This document shows positions 10,068 to 18,068 of a stretch of 62,717 bases of DNA, piece after piece. The number at the start of each line of letters is the position of its first letter. The first letter of the stretch is position 1. The DNA lies in NCBI GenBank assembly GCA_017539385.1, contig JAFYHC010000019.1:1-62717 (forward strand), given 5' to 3'. A program made the translations under genes and the position numbers. Origin of the DNA: Solobacterium sp. (lineage in GTDB: Bacteria; Bacillota_I; Bacilli_A; Erysipelotrichales; Erysipelotrichaceae). The notes below the pieces were generated by a model, which was not told where the DNA came from, searched no databases, and was given only the letters and a program-made list of their open reading frames with translations.

Positions 10068-11183
10068 ATGAGTGTATATACCGGCAAAGAGAAACTGAAA
10101 CTCGGTTTCGGCCTGATGCGTCTTCCCCGACTGGAAGACGGTACGATCGATATCCCCCAGGTATCCAAAATGGTCGACCTGTTCATGGAAGCAGGCGGTA
10201 CATATTTTGATACAGCATTTGCCTATCAGGGCAGTGAAGAAGCCATCCGCAAAGCCCTCGTGGAGCGCTACCCCCGTGATTCCTACACCCTTGCCAGCAA
10301 GCTGATCATCCAGCCGGGCAGTTCCATCACTGCCGAAGAAGCAAAGCAGGAAACACTGACATCCCTGGAACGCAGCGCTGCAGGCTACTTCGACTATTAT
10401 CTTGTTCATGCCATCCAGCGCAGCAATGTTGAGAAGTATGAAGAATTCGGCATCTGGGACTATGTCAGAGAACTGAAGGAAAAAGGCCTCATCAAGCACT
10501 ACGGCTTCTCCTTCCACGCTGACCCGGAATTACTCGTAGAACTTCTGGAAAAGCACCCGGATGCAGAATTCGTACAGCTGCAGATCAACTACGCAGACTG
10601 GGAGAACCCCGGAGTCAATTCCCGCAGAAACTGGGAGATCTGCAAACAGTACGGCAAGCCGGTCACCGTCATGGAACCGGTCAAAGGCGGCATTCTTGCC
10701 GATCCGATCGACAGTGTCAAAGAGATCCTCAAGGCAGCCGATCCCAATGCCAGCTATGCATCCTGGGCACTCCGCTTCGTCGCTTCCAAAGACAATCTGC
10801 TTGCCGTATTAAGCGGTATGAGTTCCATTGCCCAGATGGAAGACAACCTGTCCTTCATGAAAGACTTCCAGCCGCTTACACCGGAAGAAGAAGCAGTCAT
10901 CGCCAAAGCACAGGAAGCCCTCGACAATGACAAGTCTATTCCATGTACAGCCTGCCACTATTGTACAAAGGGATGCCCGATGTCCATCCCGATCCCGGAG
11001 ATCTTCAATGTCGAAAACCGCAAGAAAGGAAGCCCGGAGTTCCGTACAAAACGCGAATACACCATTGTTACAGAAGGCAGAGGCAAAGCCAGCGACTGCA
11101 TCCAGTGCGGTCAGTGCGAAGCCGCATGTCCGCAGCACCTCCCCATCATCTCACTGCTCGAACAGTGTCGTTCAATGGAGTAA
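10068..11183 (+). CDS. Aldo/keto reductase with C-terminal ferredoxin domain
   Basis: This 371-aa protein is complete. The barrel keeps the whole catalytic tetrad: D48 and Y53 (YFDTAFAYQG), K78 (ASKL) and H114 (LVHAIQ). The C-terminus carries two [4Fe-4S] motifs, CTACHYCTKGCP and CIQCGQCEAACP. Proteins of this form couple NAD(P)H to a low-potential electron carrier in anaerobes; the physiological substrate is not known. A TATAAT -10 (near 10030) and AAAGGAG before the ATG are visible. It is a paralogue of the truncated gene at the left edge. Terminated at 11206. Confidence 0.93.
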   Translation: MSVYTGKEKLKLGFGLMRLPRLEDGTIDIPQVSKMVDLFMEAGGTYFDTAFAYQGSEEAIRKALVERYPRDSYTLASKLIIQPGSSITAEEAKQETLTSLERSAAGYFDYYLVHAIQRSNVEKYEEFGIWDYVRELKEKGLIKHYGFSFHADPELLVELLEKHPDAEFVQLQINYADWENPGVNSRRNWEICKQYGKPVTVMEPVKGGILADPIDSVKEILKAADPNASYASWALRFVASKDNLLAVLSGMSSIAQMEDNLSFMKDFQPLTPEEEAVIAKAQEALDNDKSIPCTACHYCTKGCPMSIPIPEIFNVENRKKGSPEFRTKREYTIVTEGRGKASDCIQCGQCEAACPQHLPIISLLEQCRSME

Positions 11184-11205
11184 GTGCATCACACAAGAAT
11201 ATTCG

Positions 11206-11236
11206 AAAGGACCCGTCCACGCGGCAGGTCCTTTTT
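11206..11236 (+). terminator. Terminator of the aldo/keto reductase gene
   Basis: An 8-bp stem AAAGGACC/GGTCCTTT is followed by T5. Confidence 0.8.
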
Positions 11237-11280
11237 CTGACAGCACAAAAAAACCAGCCTGTTCTACAAGCTGGTTTACA

Positions 11281-11356
11281 TGGTGACCTCTGAGGGACTC
11301 GAACCCTCGACCCACTGATTAAGAGTCAGTTGCTCTACCAACTGAGCTAAGAAGTC
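11281..11356 (-). tRNA. tRNA-Lys(CTT)
   Basis: A canonical 76-nt tRNA read from the minus strand. The acceptor stem GACTTCT/AGAGGTC is fully paired, the anticodon loop is CTCTTAA with anticodon CTT, the T-loop is TTCGAGT and 3' CCA is encoded. It lies alone between two aldo/keto reductase genes. Confidence 0.95.
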
Positions 11357-11557
11357 ATTTTTTTCGGTGCCTAGTTATAATAGTACGATTCTTTTGCAAT
11401 TTCAACGTTTTTTATGAATTTCTATAAAAAATATTTTCCCCGCCCGGATCAATGACGGAAAAACATAGTACAGAAACCAAATTCTGTTGGTACGTGTTCA
11501 TGGAATCTTCAGACTCCAAAACCTGAAAATCACCTATAATTTATATGGAGGCATCCC

Positions 11558-12328
11558 ATGACATACAATAATGAAAGCATTCGAATACTGCACAATGGTT
11601 TGAAGATTCCTGTGATCGGAGCATCTGCTTCTTTTAAACAGGCTCTGGACAATGGGTATAGGATGTTTGATCTGTCGGAAGATGAAGATGCACAGAAAGA
11701 ATTCATGCTGGATCTGGAGAATTCCGGCATTATGCGGTATGACTGCACCTTTCTTCTGCATATACCCGTCCATGTGCATACATATGATGAAACAGAGCGG
11801 TATATTAAGCATGCCCTGAAAAGACTGAATACATCCTACATTGATATCGTTCTGCTCAACAGCACGCCGAAAGGCTTCCACTCACAATGCTGGAAAGCAC
11901 TCGAAGACCTGTATAAAGACGGCTGTGTCCATGCGATCGGCACCGGTCCGTGCACAGCAGCACATCTGGACAGACTGCTGTCAGAAAGCACGATTTCCCC
12001 CATGGTCAGTGAAGCTGTCATCTACCCGGGACATCCGGAAACAGAGCTGAAGGAGTACTGTGACGAGCATCGGATCGATCCGATCGCCGTCTGTCCGTCC
12101 AATGCGTCCGCGGTATTGGAATCCAAGGAAGTAGATATCCTTTCCCGCAAATACGGAATTGATCCGATCCAGCTTGTCGTTAATTACCAGGCGGAAAAAG
12201 GCGCACTATGCATGGTTCCTGATACCAGCCATTCAAAAGAGGCACTGCAGGGCGCAATGTGGATGAATACCGCAGAGCCGGACCGCCGCTATCTCGATAA
12301 CATGAAAGATTATGCATATTCCAGCTAA
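11558..12328 (+). CDS. Aldo/keto-reductase-like protein lacking the catalytic tetrad
   Basis: The 256-aa product keeps the aldo/keto reductase framework: LHNGLKIPVIG at the start, a GYRMFDLS strand, LNTSYIDIVLL, and the later LEDLYKDGCVHAIG and LSRKYGIDPIQLVVNYQ blocks. Three of four catalytic positions are changed. D38 is present, but the Tyr five residues on is Glu (E43), the Lys of the usual TKL block is absent, and the His of LIHxP is Asn (N101). The NADPH-binding C-terminal block is also weak. It is probably a non-catalytic binding or regulatory paralogue rather than a decayed gene, since the frame is intact. An AT-rich leader and TATGGAGG before the ATG support expression. Confidence 0.7.
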   Translation: MTYNNESIRILHNGLKIPVIGASASFKQALDNGYRMFDLSEDEDAQKEFMLDLENSGIMRYDCTFLLHIPVHVHTYDETERYIKHALKRLNTSYIDIVLLNSTPKGFHSQCWKALEDLYKDGCVHAIGTGPCTAAHLDRLLSESTISPMVSEAVIYPGHPETELKEYCDEHRIDPIAVCPSNASAVLESKEVDILSRKYGIDPIQLVVNYQAEKGALCMVPDTSHSKEALQGAMWMNTAEPDRRYLDNMKDYAYSS

Positions 12329-12349
12329 AAAAGGCCAATGGCCTTTTTT
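12327..12349 (+). terminator. Bidirectional terminator between convergent genes
   Basis: A 10-bp stem AAAAAAGGCC/GGCCTTTTTT with a 3-nt loop; the T and A tracts serve both the AKR-like gene and the convergent 820-aa gene. Confidence 0.85.
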
Positions 12350-12365
12350 AATGTTGGTGAAAATA

Positions 12366-14828
12366 TCAGGAATTGCTGCTGAGGATCTGTTCTGCGGCTT
12401 CGCGGATCACATCCGCACCTTCCTCACATGCCTCGATCATTGTTACATAGCCTTCCAGGCTATGTGCCTTGCGGCGCAGATTGGTACTGCCGCGATTGAC
12501 AAAGATGCGGCTTTTTCCTTTGCCGTTCTTGGCTTCCTGAATGAGATTGGAACCGGCGGAGTTGCCATCCAGTGCAATGACAAGCGACGGCCGTCTCTCA
12601 AAGATCTCATAGTTGAAACTCTTGTATAATCCCATCGGTTCTGATTCGGTCGATATACGGATGCGTACACCGGCACTATGCAGGTGCTCCGCCTGTGCCT
12701 TAGTGACTACCGCCGGTACGATCGAGAAAACACGGAATCCTCTGGTATTATGATCCACCAGGTATTTTTCATAGCCGGTAAGACTGTGTCCGATCACAAA
12801 GAATACCTGTTCCGGATCCAGTGTATCCAGCAGACGCAGGATCATACTGCGGCCGCGGTCGGTCGTTGCTGTGGCACGGCGGTCATTGTTGAAGCTTCCT
12901 CCTGCCAGTATGATCGGGAAGCGGTCCCATGGCAGTTCTTCGATCTGGTCTTTCAGTTCGATGCCGGCATCGAACAGATCCTGTCCCGGCTTATAGGTCA
13001 CTTCCACACTGCCGCTTTTCTGCATACGCTCATAGCAGATATCTTCCAGGGAGCGGCCGTCTTTGCGGAACTGTTCCATCTTGCGGGCAAAGTCACGCTC
13101 TCCCATCAGCCGGATCATCTCTTCCGAGCGGCGCATGCTGAGCAGTTCTTCCCGGTTGAGCTCCAGCAGTTTTTCCAGCGACAATTGCTCATCGATCGAA
13201 TTCGTGCCGTACAATGCTGCACCATCCGTTCCCTGCACGCAATGGATCCCTGCCTGCAGATACTGTTTCAGAGGATGATTCCGCAGGAAGCTGAGATTAT
13301 TCAGACGGACGTTGGATGTGATCTGGAATTCCAGCACGACATCGTTTTCCCGGATCATCCGGATCAGTTCCTGTCCCTTTGCAGAGCGCAGATTGGCTGT
13401 ATACAGACCATGTCCGATCCGGATATGCGGTGCCTTTTCGCCTTCTTTCAATGCCGAAAGAACGCATTGGATACTGTTGGCAACGTTGTCCTTCAGACTG
13501 TCATTTTCACCGGCATGGATCCGGATGGTGAAACCGGGAATTTCCCGGGCAATATCCACAAGCTGGGCAAATACTTCTTTCAGATCACGGATATCGTTGA
13601 TCTCTTCTCCGATGATATCGCTTCCTGCTACGTAGGGATCCATGGCGATTCCCCTCAGCATTTCCAGATTGTGCGTCAGGTAGTTGTCTGCCGTCACCCG
13701 GTCTTTCACGATCGTCAGCGGAATTCGCCGTATGCCTGCCAGGAAGCGCAGACGCACGCCGGTATCCTGATAGATGGAAGGCATGACCGCATGCACTTCA
13801 TTTAACATGCGCAGGGCATCGTACTTCTTCACCAGTGTCGTATCGGAGATCTCGGCATAGAGAATTCCCTGGCTGCGGTATGTACGTGCGATCCACAGCA
13901 GCTTATCCTGAAACAGAGAATTATTCCGGTACGCATCGTTTTCCCTGTCCGCAAGCATCTGCTTCACCAGTGCGGCGATGTCACTGTCCGGTATTGCATC
14001 GATATCATGCAGGGAGATCTTCTTTTCGTACTCTTCTCCCTTTGTAAATACATAGCGGTATAAATAGACCTTTTCCAGATTCGTAAACACCGCCTGTCCA
14101 TCCTTCAGGATCGCCAGAGATGTACGGATCCGGCGGATCTTCTGATCCATATATTCCGGATCATTCAGGATCAGATCCGCAAAATTGATAAATGTATTAT
14201 CATCGATCTTGCGCTCCAGATAGTGTCCGGTCAATGTGGAACTGGCAAACTGACGCGCCGTCTTCTCACGGCGTGCAGCCATGTTTCTTTCCTGCTCTTC
14301 GCTCAGATGCAGAGACAGTTTCTTCACATAGTACAGCGGATAGCGGATCTGGTGCACGATGCCAAGTGCGATCAGGATATCCGGTGACAGATTGGCATTC
14401 ATATGCGTATGCAGGTCCGTACGGAATTTGCATTCCGAAAGGATATACGTCTTGATAATGGTCTTGCCGATATCCAGACTGTATTCCTTGGTCTGGCTCA
14501 TCAGTGTCTTGGATACGGAGGGAATCGATGCTTTCATCTCAATGGTCCCGTCCGGCCAGATATTTGCGACCTTGGTATTGCCAAGCCGGAAAATATAAAG
14601 CGTCCGGTTATATTGATCAATGTAGGAAGGAACAGTCCCCTCAATGATCTTTTTCCCGGAAGCATCATAGGAAAGCGGCAGATCACACAAAGCCGCAAGG
14701 TTGGTGATCAGATTACCTGTATTGTGATTGGGCGTACGCAGAATATAGGACATGCGGTCTTCTTCCAGATACAGTTCTACGATCATATCTTTTTCAAGAT
14801 CCAGATAAAAATGTCCGAAATATGTCAT
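12366..14828 (-). CDS. Large adenosine-deaminase-like protein with C-terminal Rossmann/SLOG-like domain
   Basis: The 820-aa protein has the adenosine/AMP deaminase metal site spread over residues 138-536: H140 and H142 (DLHTHMN), H438 and E441 (IHAGEN), H473 (IGHG) and D535 (GTDG). The second Asp of the usual TDD, which contacts adenine N7, is Gly536. About 130 residues precede the HxH motif, and about 290 residues separate it from HAGE, far more than in ordinary ADA. Residues 635-815 (IILAGGSF ... VFFVIGHSLTG ... VIALDGNSAGSNLIQEA) look like a separate nucleotide-binding Rossmann/SLOG-type domain. It is the last gene of an apparent operon with peptide deformylase (30-nt gap) and an EamA transporter. 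Size and layout recall defence-associated deaminases, but no ATPase partner is present. The substrate is unknown. Confidence 0.7.
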   Translation of the reverse strand: MTYFGHFYLDLEKDMIVELYLEEDRMSYILRTPNHNTGNLITNLAALCDLPLSYDASGKKIIEGTVPSYIDQYNRTLYIFRLGNTKVANIWPDGTIEMKASIPSVSKTLMSQTKEYSLDIGKTIIKTYILSECKFRTDLHTHMNANLSPDILIALGIVHQIRYPLYYVKKLSLHLSEEQERNMAARREKTARQFASSTLTGHYLERKIDDNTFINFADLILNDPEYMDQKIRRIRTSLAILKDGQAVFTNLEKVYLYRYVFTKGEEYEKKISLHDIDAIPDSDIAALVKQMLADRENDAYRNNSLFQDKLLWIARTYRSQGILYAEISDTTLVKKYDALRMLNEVHAVMPSIYQDTGVRLRFLAGIRRIPLTIVKDRVTADNYLTHNLEMLRGIAMDPYVAGSDIIGEEINDIRDLKEVFAQLVDIAREIPGFTIRIHAGENDSLKDNVANSIQCVLSALKEGEKAPHIRIGHGLYTANLRSAKGQELIRMIRENDVVLEFQITSNVRLNNLSFLRNHPLKQYLQAGIHCVQGTDGAALYGTNSIDEQLSLEKLLELNREELLSMRRSEEMIRLMGERDFARKMEQFRKDGRSLEDICYERMQKSGSVEVTYKPGQDLFDAGIELKDQIEELPWDRFPIILAGGSFNNDRRATATTDRGRSMILRLLDTLDPEQVFFVIGHSLTGYEKYLVDHNTRGFRVFSIVPAVVTKAQAEHLHSAGVRIRISTESEPMGLYKSFNYEIFERRPSLVIALDGNSAGSNLIQEAKNGKGKSRIFVNRGSTNLRRKAHSLEGYVTMIEACEEGADVIREAAEQILSSNS

Positions 14829-14858
14829 GAGTACTCTCCCGTCCGTATTTTTTATGTA

Positions 14859-15269
14859 TTATATCAGGATTCCTTTGAGATGATCACATTCATGCTGGAT
14901 GATCTGTGCGATCATACCGCTGAATACCATTGTCTTTTGCGTAAACGTGCTGTCCTGATAACGGACAGTGACAGTTTTGTAACGGGTCACTTCTCTCTGC
15001 CCCGGAAGTGACAAACAGCCTTCTTTGATGGTATAGGCACCTTTGCGGGAAACGATGACCGGATTAAACATGATCAGTACATCGGTATACAGTGCCACTG
15101 CAATGATGCACTTTGCTGCACCGATCATATTGGCAGCCATGCCTACGCAGATCTGCCTGTTTGCCTGCAGGGTATCCTTCAGATCCTGTGCGATGGACAT
15201 ATCGTTTTTATCTGCCTTAGAGGATGGTTTTGAAAGAAACATCTGGTCTTTTACTATTGGACGGATCAT
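14859..15269 (-). CDS. Peptide-deformylase-like protein (short form)
   Basis: The 136-aa product has all three deformylase motifs: VGMAANMIG (42-50), EGCLSLP with metal ligand C85, and QHECDH with H126, E127 and H130. The first motif carries Asn47 where classical enzymes have Gln, which normally helps stabilise the transition state. The length matches the short deformylases found as second copies in Firmicutes. Its role would be removing formyl from nascent proteins, or a specialised peptide target. The gaps to its neighbours are 12 nt (EamA upstream) and 30 nt (deaminase-like downstream), so an operon is likely. Confidence 0.85.
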   Translation of the reverse strand: MIRPIVKDQMFLSKPSSKADKNDMSIAQDLKDTLQANRQICVGMAANMIGAAKCIIAVALYTDVLIMFNPVIVSRKGAYTIKEGCLSLPGQREVTRYKTVTVRYQDSTFTQKTMVFSGMIAQIIQHECDHLKGILI

Positions 15270-15281
15270 ATACGCCTCCTG

Positions 15282-16163
15282 TTACGCAGACAGACTGTCT
15301 GCAGCTTTCTGTTCCATTGCTTCATTGATGTTGTAATACAGAATGCCGCAGAGAACGATCACTGCCCCAAGAAACGACAGTCTTCCCAGTTTCTCCCCAT
15401 AGAACACTGCCACAAGAACAGGATTGAGGATCGGTTCCAGAGCATTGATGATCGATGCCGTCAGCGGATCGATATACTTTGTGCCGGTCGTAAAGAAGAT
15501 ATAGGCAAGACCCACCTGCACTGCACCCAGCAGGAATACCGACCACAATACCGGTGCAGAGAAGTCTGTTTCTTTCAGCACAAGCGGCGAAAGACATACG
15601 CCGCATAACAGCTGGCCGAAGAAGACCGATGACACTGCATCGCCTTTTTCAAAACTGTTGAGCATGAATACACCGGCATAGAAGACACCGGAAAGCAGCG
15701 CTACCAGGTCACCCACCCATTTGCCGGTGGACATGCCTTCAAAGAAAAAGCACAGAATGCCCAGTAAGACGATCACGATTGAGATCACACCGGTCCTGCT
15801 TGGCTTTTTTCCAAAGAACAGATACATCATGACCATGATCCAGATCGGTGCGGTATATTGCAGAATGATCGTATTGCCTGCTGTTGTCAGTTTGTTGGCA
15901 ATTGAATAGCCAGTCGTGACACCGGCCATGGCCAGTGCGCCGATCAGCACCGTTGCATTGATCTTCAATCTGTGATGCGTCACGATAATATATATGCCGA
16001 TGACAATGCATGCGATCACATTTCTTGCGCCATTGATTGCCAGTGCATTCCATGGGATCAGTTTCATAAACAGGCCGCCGGAAGCGAAGCATACCGATGC
16101 CGCAAGCATCATCCCAATGGCAGCCTTCCGCATATCTTTTCCCTGTGCTTTTTTAATACTCAT
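15282..16163 (-). CDS. EamA/DMT-family transporter
   Basis: This 293-aa protein has ten hydrophobic segments in two EamA repeats and begins with a short lysine-rich cytosolic head. It is first in the apparent operon with the peptide deformylase and the deaminase-like gene. That arrangement could mean it moves a small amine or nucleoside-type compound, but this is speculation from position only. An AAGGATCC-type ribosome site lies before the ATG. Confidence 0.85.
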   Translation of the reverse strand: MSIKKAQGKDMRKAAIGMMLAASVCFASGGLFMKLIPWNALAINGARNVIACIVIGIYIIVTHHRLKINATVLIGALAMAGVTTGYSIANKLTTAGNTIILQYTAPIWIMVMMYLFFGKKPSRTGVISIVIVLLGILCFFFEGMSTGKWVGDLVALLSGVFYAGVFMLNSFEKGDAVSSVFFGQLLCGVCLSPLVLKETDFSAPVLWSVFLLGAVQVGLAYIFFTTGTKYIDPLTASIINALEPILNPVLVAVFYGEKLGRLSFLGAVIVLCGILYYNINEAMEQKAADSLSA

Positions 16164-16263
16164 AACAAGGATCCTTTCGCAGTTTCAATGCATTATACCA
16201 CCTCACATGCATACAAAATGTTCTTTTCTTTACAAATGATGCGATTCATGGAAAATAAATACC

Positions 16264-16980
16264 ATGACACAGATGAAAAATGCCTTCTTCCGCGGCATAC
16301 AGGATGGAACACCGATTGGACTTGGCTATGCGGCCGTGTCATTTTCTCTTGGCATCGCCATGCGCAATGCCGGCATGACATGGTATCAGGGATTCCTGCT
16401 GTCACTTGTGAACCTCGCTTCAGCCGGTCAGTATGCCGATCTGCAGGTCATTGCGGCAGATGGTGCATATCTTGAGATCGTACTGGTCACCCTTGTCGCA
16501 AATGCCCGCTATCTGTTGATGAGCACCGCTCTGTCGCAGAAATTCTCTCCCAGAACCCCGATGCGTCATCGCTTCTTTACTGCCTATGCCGTGACGGATG
16601 AACTCTTCGGCCTTGCCATTCATCAGGATGGATATCTGAATCCGCACTATTACTATGGCGCAATGTCCATGGCGGTGCCCGGCTGGTGCATTGGCACAGC
16701 TTTAGGCATACTGGCTGGCAATATTCTGCCCGAAAGCATCGTATCTGCTTTATCGATTTCCCTGTACGGCATGTTTCTGGCAATTATCCTGCCGCCGGCA
16801 CGTCATGACCGTGTGATCGCCGCCGTCGTATTGTGCGGCTTTGCACTCAGCACGCTCACGCAGTATATTCCGTTTCTTTCCACGATGACCGCAGGCACAA
16901 AAACGATCATCCTCACCATACTGATCGCCGGCTGCGCTGCCTGGCTGTTCCCGCATACGGAGGATGATCATGACGCATAA
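16264..16980 (+). CDS. azlC: AzlC-family branched-chain amino acid exporter subunit
   Basis: The 238-aa membrane protein matches AzlC in its landmarks: the N-terminal RGIQDGTPIGLGYAAVSFSLG, the ANARYLLMS segment after the second helix and the YAVTDELFGLA block. AzlC pairs with the small AzlD protein to export branched-chain amino acids. The azlD gene follows and overlaps by 11 nt, so the two are translationally coupled. I see no azlB-like Lrp regulator nearby. Confidence 0.92.
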   Translation: MTQMKNAFFRGIQDGTPIGLGYAAVSFSLGIAMRNAGMTWYQGFLLSLVNLASAGQYADLQVIAADGAYLEIVLVTLVANARYLLMSTALSQKFSPRTPMRHRFFTAYAVTDELFGLAIHQDGYLNPHYYYGAMSMAVPGWCIGTALGILAGNILPESIVSALSISLYGMFLAIILPPARHDRVIAAVVLCGFALSTLTQYIPFLSTMTAGTKTIILTILIAGCAAWLFPHTEDDHDA

Positions 16981-17284
16981 TATCTATGTTTATATTCTTT
17001 TATCCGGTCTTGTTTCATACCTGATCCGGGTACTGCCGCTGACATTGATCCGCAAACCGATCCGCAATGTCTGGCTGCGTTCGTTTCTCTACTACGTTCC
17101 CTATGCCACCCTGGCCGTAATGACATTCCCGGCCATCCTGTACGCATCCCGTTCTCCCATCGCTTCCTTTGCGGCATTGCTTGCGGGCGGCGCACTGGCA
17201 CTGCGTGGGCGTTCTCTTCCGGTGGTCGCTGCTGTCTGCTGCATTACCGTCTTCCTGCTTGAAAGCATCCTGCTTCATTCCTGA
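16970..17284 (+). CDS. azlD: AzlD-family small membrane subunit
   Basis: The 104-aa product has three to four membrane helices, with the family pattern YLIRVLPLTLI and a FLYYVPYATLAVMTFPAI helix. I chose the ATG at 16970 because GGAGG is 6 nt upstream; the ATG at 16964 would abut the ribosome site. It forms the export complex with AzlC. Its stop codon overlaps the convergent trmD end by 10 nt. Confidence 0.9.
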   Translation: MTHNIYVYILLSGLVSYLIRVLPLTLIRKPIRNVWLRSFLYYVPYATLAVMTFPAILYASRSPIASFAALLAGGALALRGRSLPVVAAVCCITVFLLESILLHS

Positions 17285-17988
17285 TCGTCTTCGATCAGGC
17301 TTTTTTCTTCTTCAGACAATTCGTAGCGGGCAAACAGGTCCGGCCGCTGTTTCTTCGTAATACGCAGTGACTGCTGTCTGCGCCATTTTTCAATCGCACC
17401 ATGATCTCCCGACAATAATACATCCGGCACTTTCATGCCTTCGATCTCTCTCGGCTTTGTATACTGCGGATATTCCAGCAGTCCGTTTTCAAACGATTCA
17501 TCCTCTGTGCTTGCCTTGCGCAATACACCATCCAGCAGCCGCACAACAGAATCCGCAATGATCATCGAAGGCAACTCCCCGCCAGTCACGATATAATCCC
17601 CAAGACTGACCAGTTCATCTGCCTTCTCATAGATTCTGGCATCCATGCCTTCATAATGTCCGGCAATCAGGATCAGATGATCTTTCTGTGCATATTCACG
17701 TGCTTTCTTCTGGTTGTAGAGCACTCCTGCCGGTGCCAGTACGACCGTATGACTGCCTTCCTGGCGCACATCCTTCAGCACATCCAGCACCGGTCCTGCA
17801 CGCAGTATCATACCGGCACCCCCTCCATACGGAGAATCATCGATATGCCGGAAACTTCCCCCGGCATAGGGACGGATATCTTTCACTTCGATCTCACAGA
17901 TCTTCCGTTCCACTGCCCTTGCAATGACCGGTGTCTTCAGAAAACTATCATAGTCCTGCGGACACATTGTCAGAAATGTTATCTTCAT
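17275..17988 (-). CDS. trmD: tRNA (guanine-37-N1)-methyltransferase
   Basis: The 237-aa protein is a full-length TrmD. It has the MKITFLTMCPQ start, the SPYGGGAGM loop, LIAGHYEGMDAR and the deep-knot segment LGDYIVTGGELP, and then the C-terminal DNA-binding-like domain. It uses S-adenosylmethionine to methylate G37 next to the anticodon, preventing frameshifts. The usual rimM, rpsP and rplS neighbours are absent here. Its 3' end overlaps azlD, and the azlCD terminator lies inside its last codons. Confidence 0.96.
   Translation of the reverse strand: MKITFLTMCPQDYDSFLKTPVIARAVERKICEIEVKDIRPYAGGSFRHIDDSPYGGGAGMILRAGPVLDVLKDVRQEGSHTVVLAPAGVLYNQKKAREYAQKDHLILIAGHYEGMDARIYEKADELVSLGDYIVTGGELPSMIIADSVVRLLDGVLRKASTEDESFENGLLEYPQYTKPREIEGMKVPDVLLSGDHGAIEKWRRQQSLRITKKQRPDLFARYELSEEEKSLIEDDQE
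17280..17306 (+). terminator. azlCD terminator embedded in the trmD 3' end
   Basis: An 8-bp stem CCTGATCG/CGATCAGG with a 4-nt loop is followed by C and T6. It lies within the antisense coding end of trmD. Confidence 0.8.
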
Positions 17989-18068
17989 ACATGTATTCTA
18001 TCATGGACACTGCTTTATCCCTGCAAAATGGTTAAAATGACCTGGTGCTAACACTATTTAGCTATTCT

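Noticed and set aside
12678..13805. 375-aa open frame on the plus strand
   Set aside because: It is antisense to the deaminase-like gene, and its codon pattern mirrors that gene.
12366..14828. RADAR defence system
   Set aside because: Only a deaminase-like protein is present; no RdrA-type ATPase gene is adjacent on either side.
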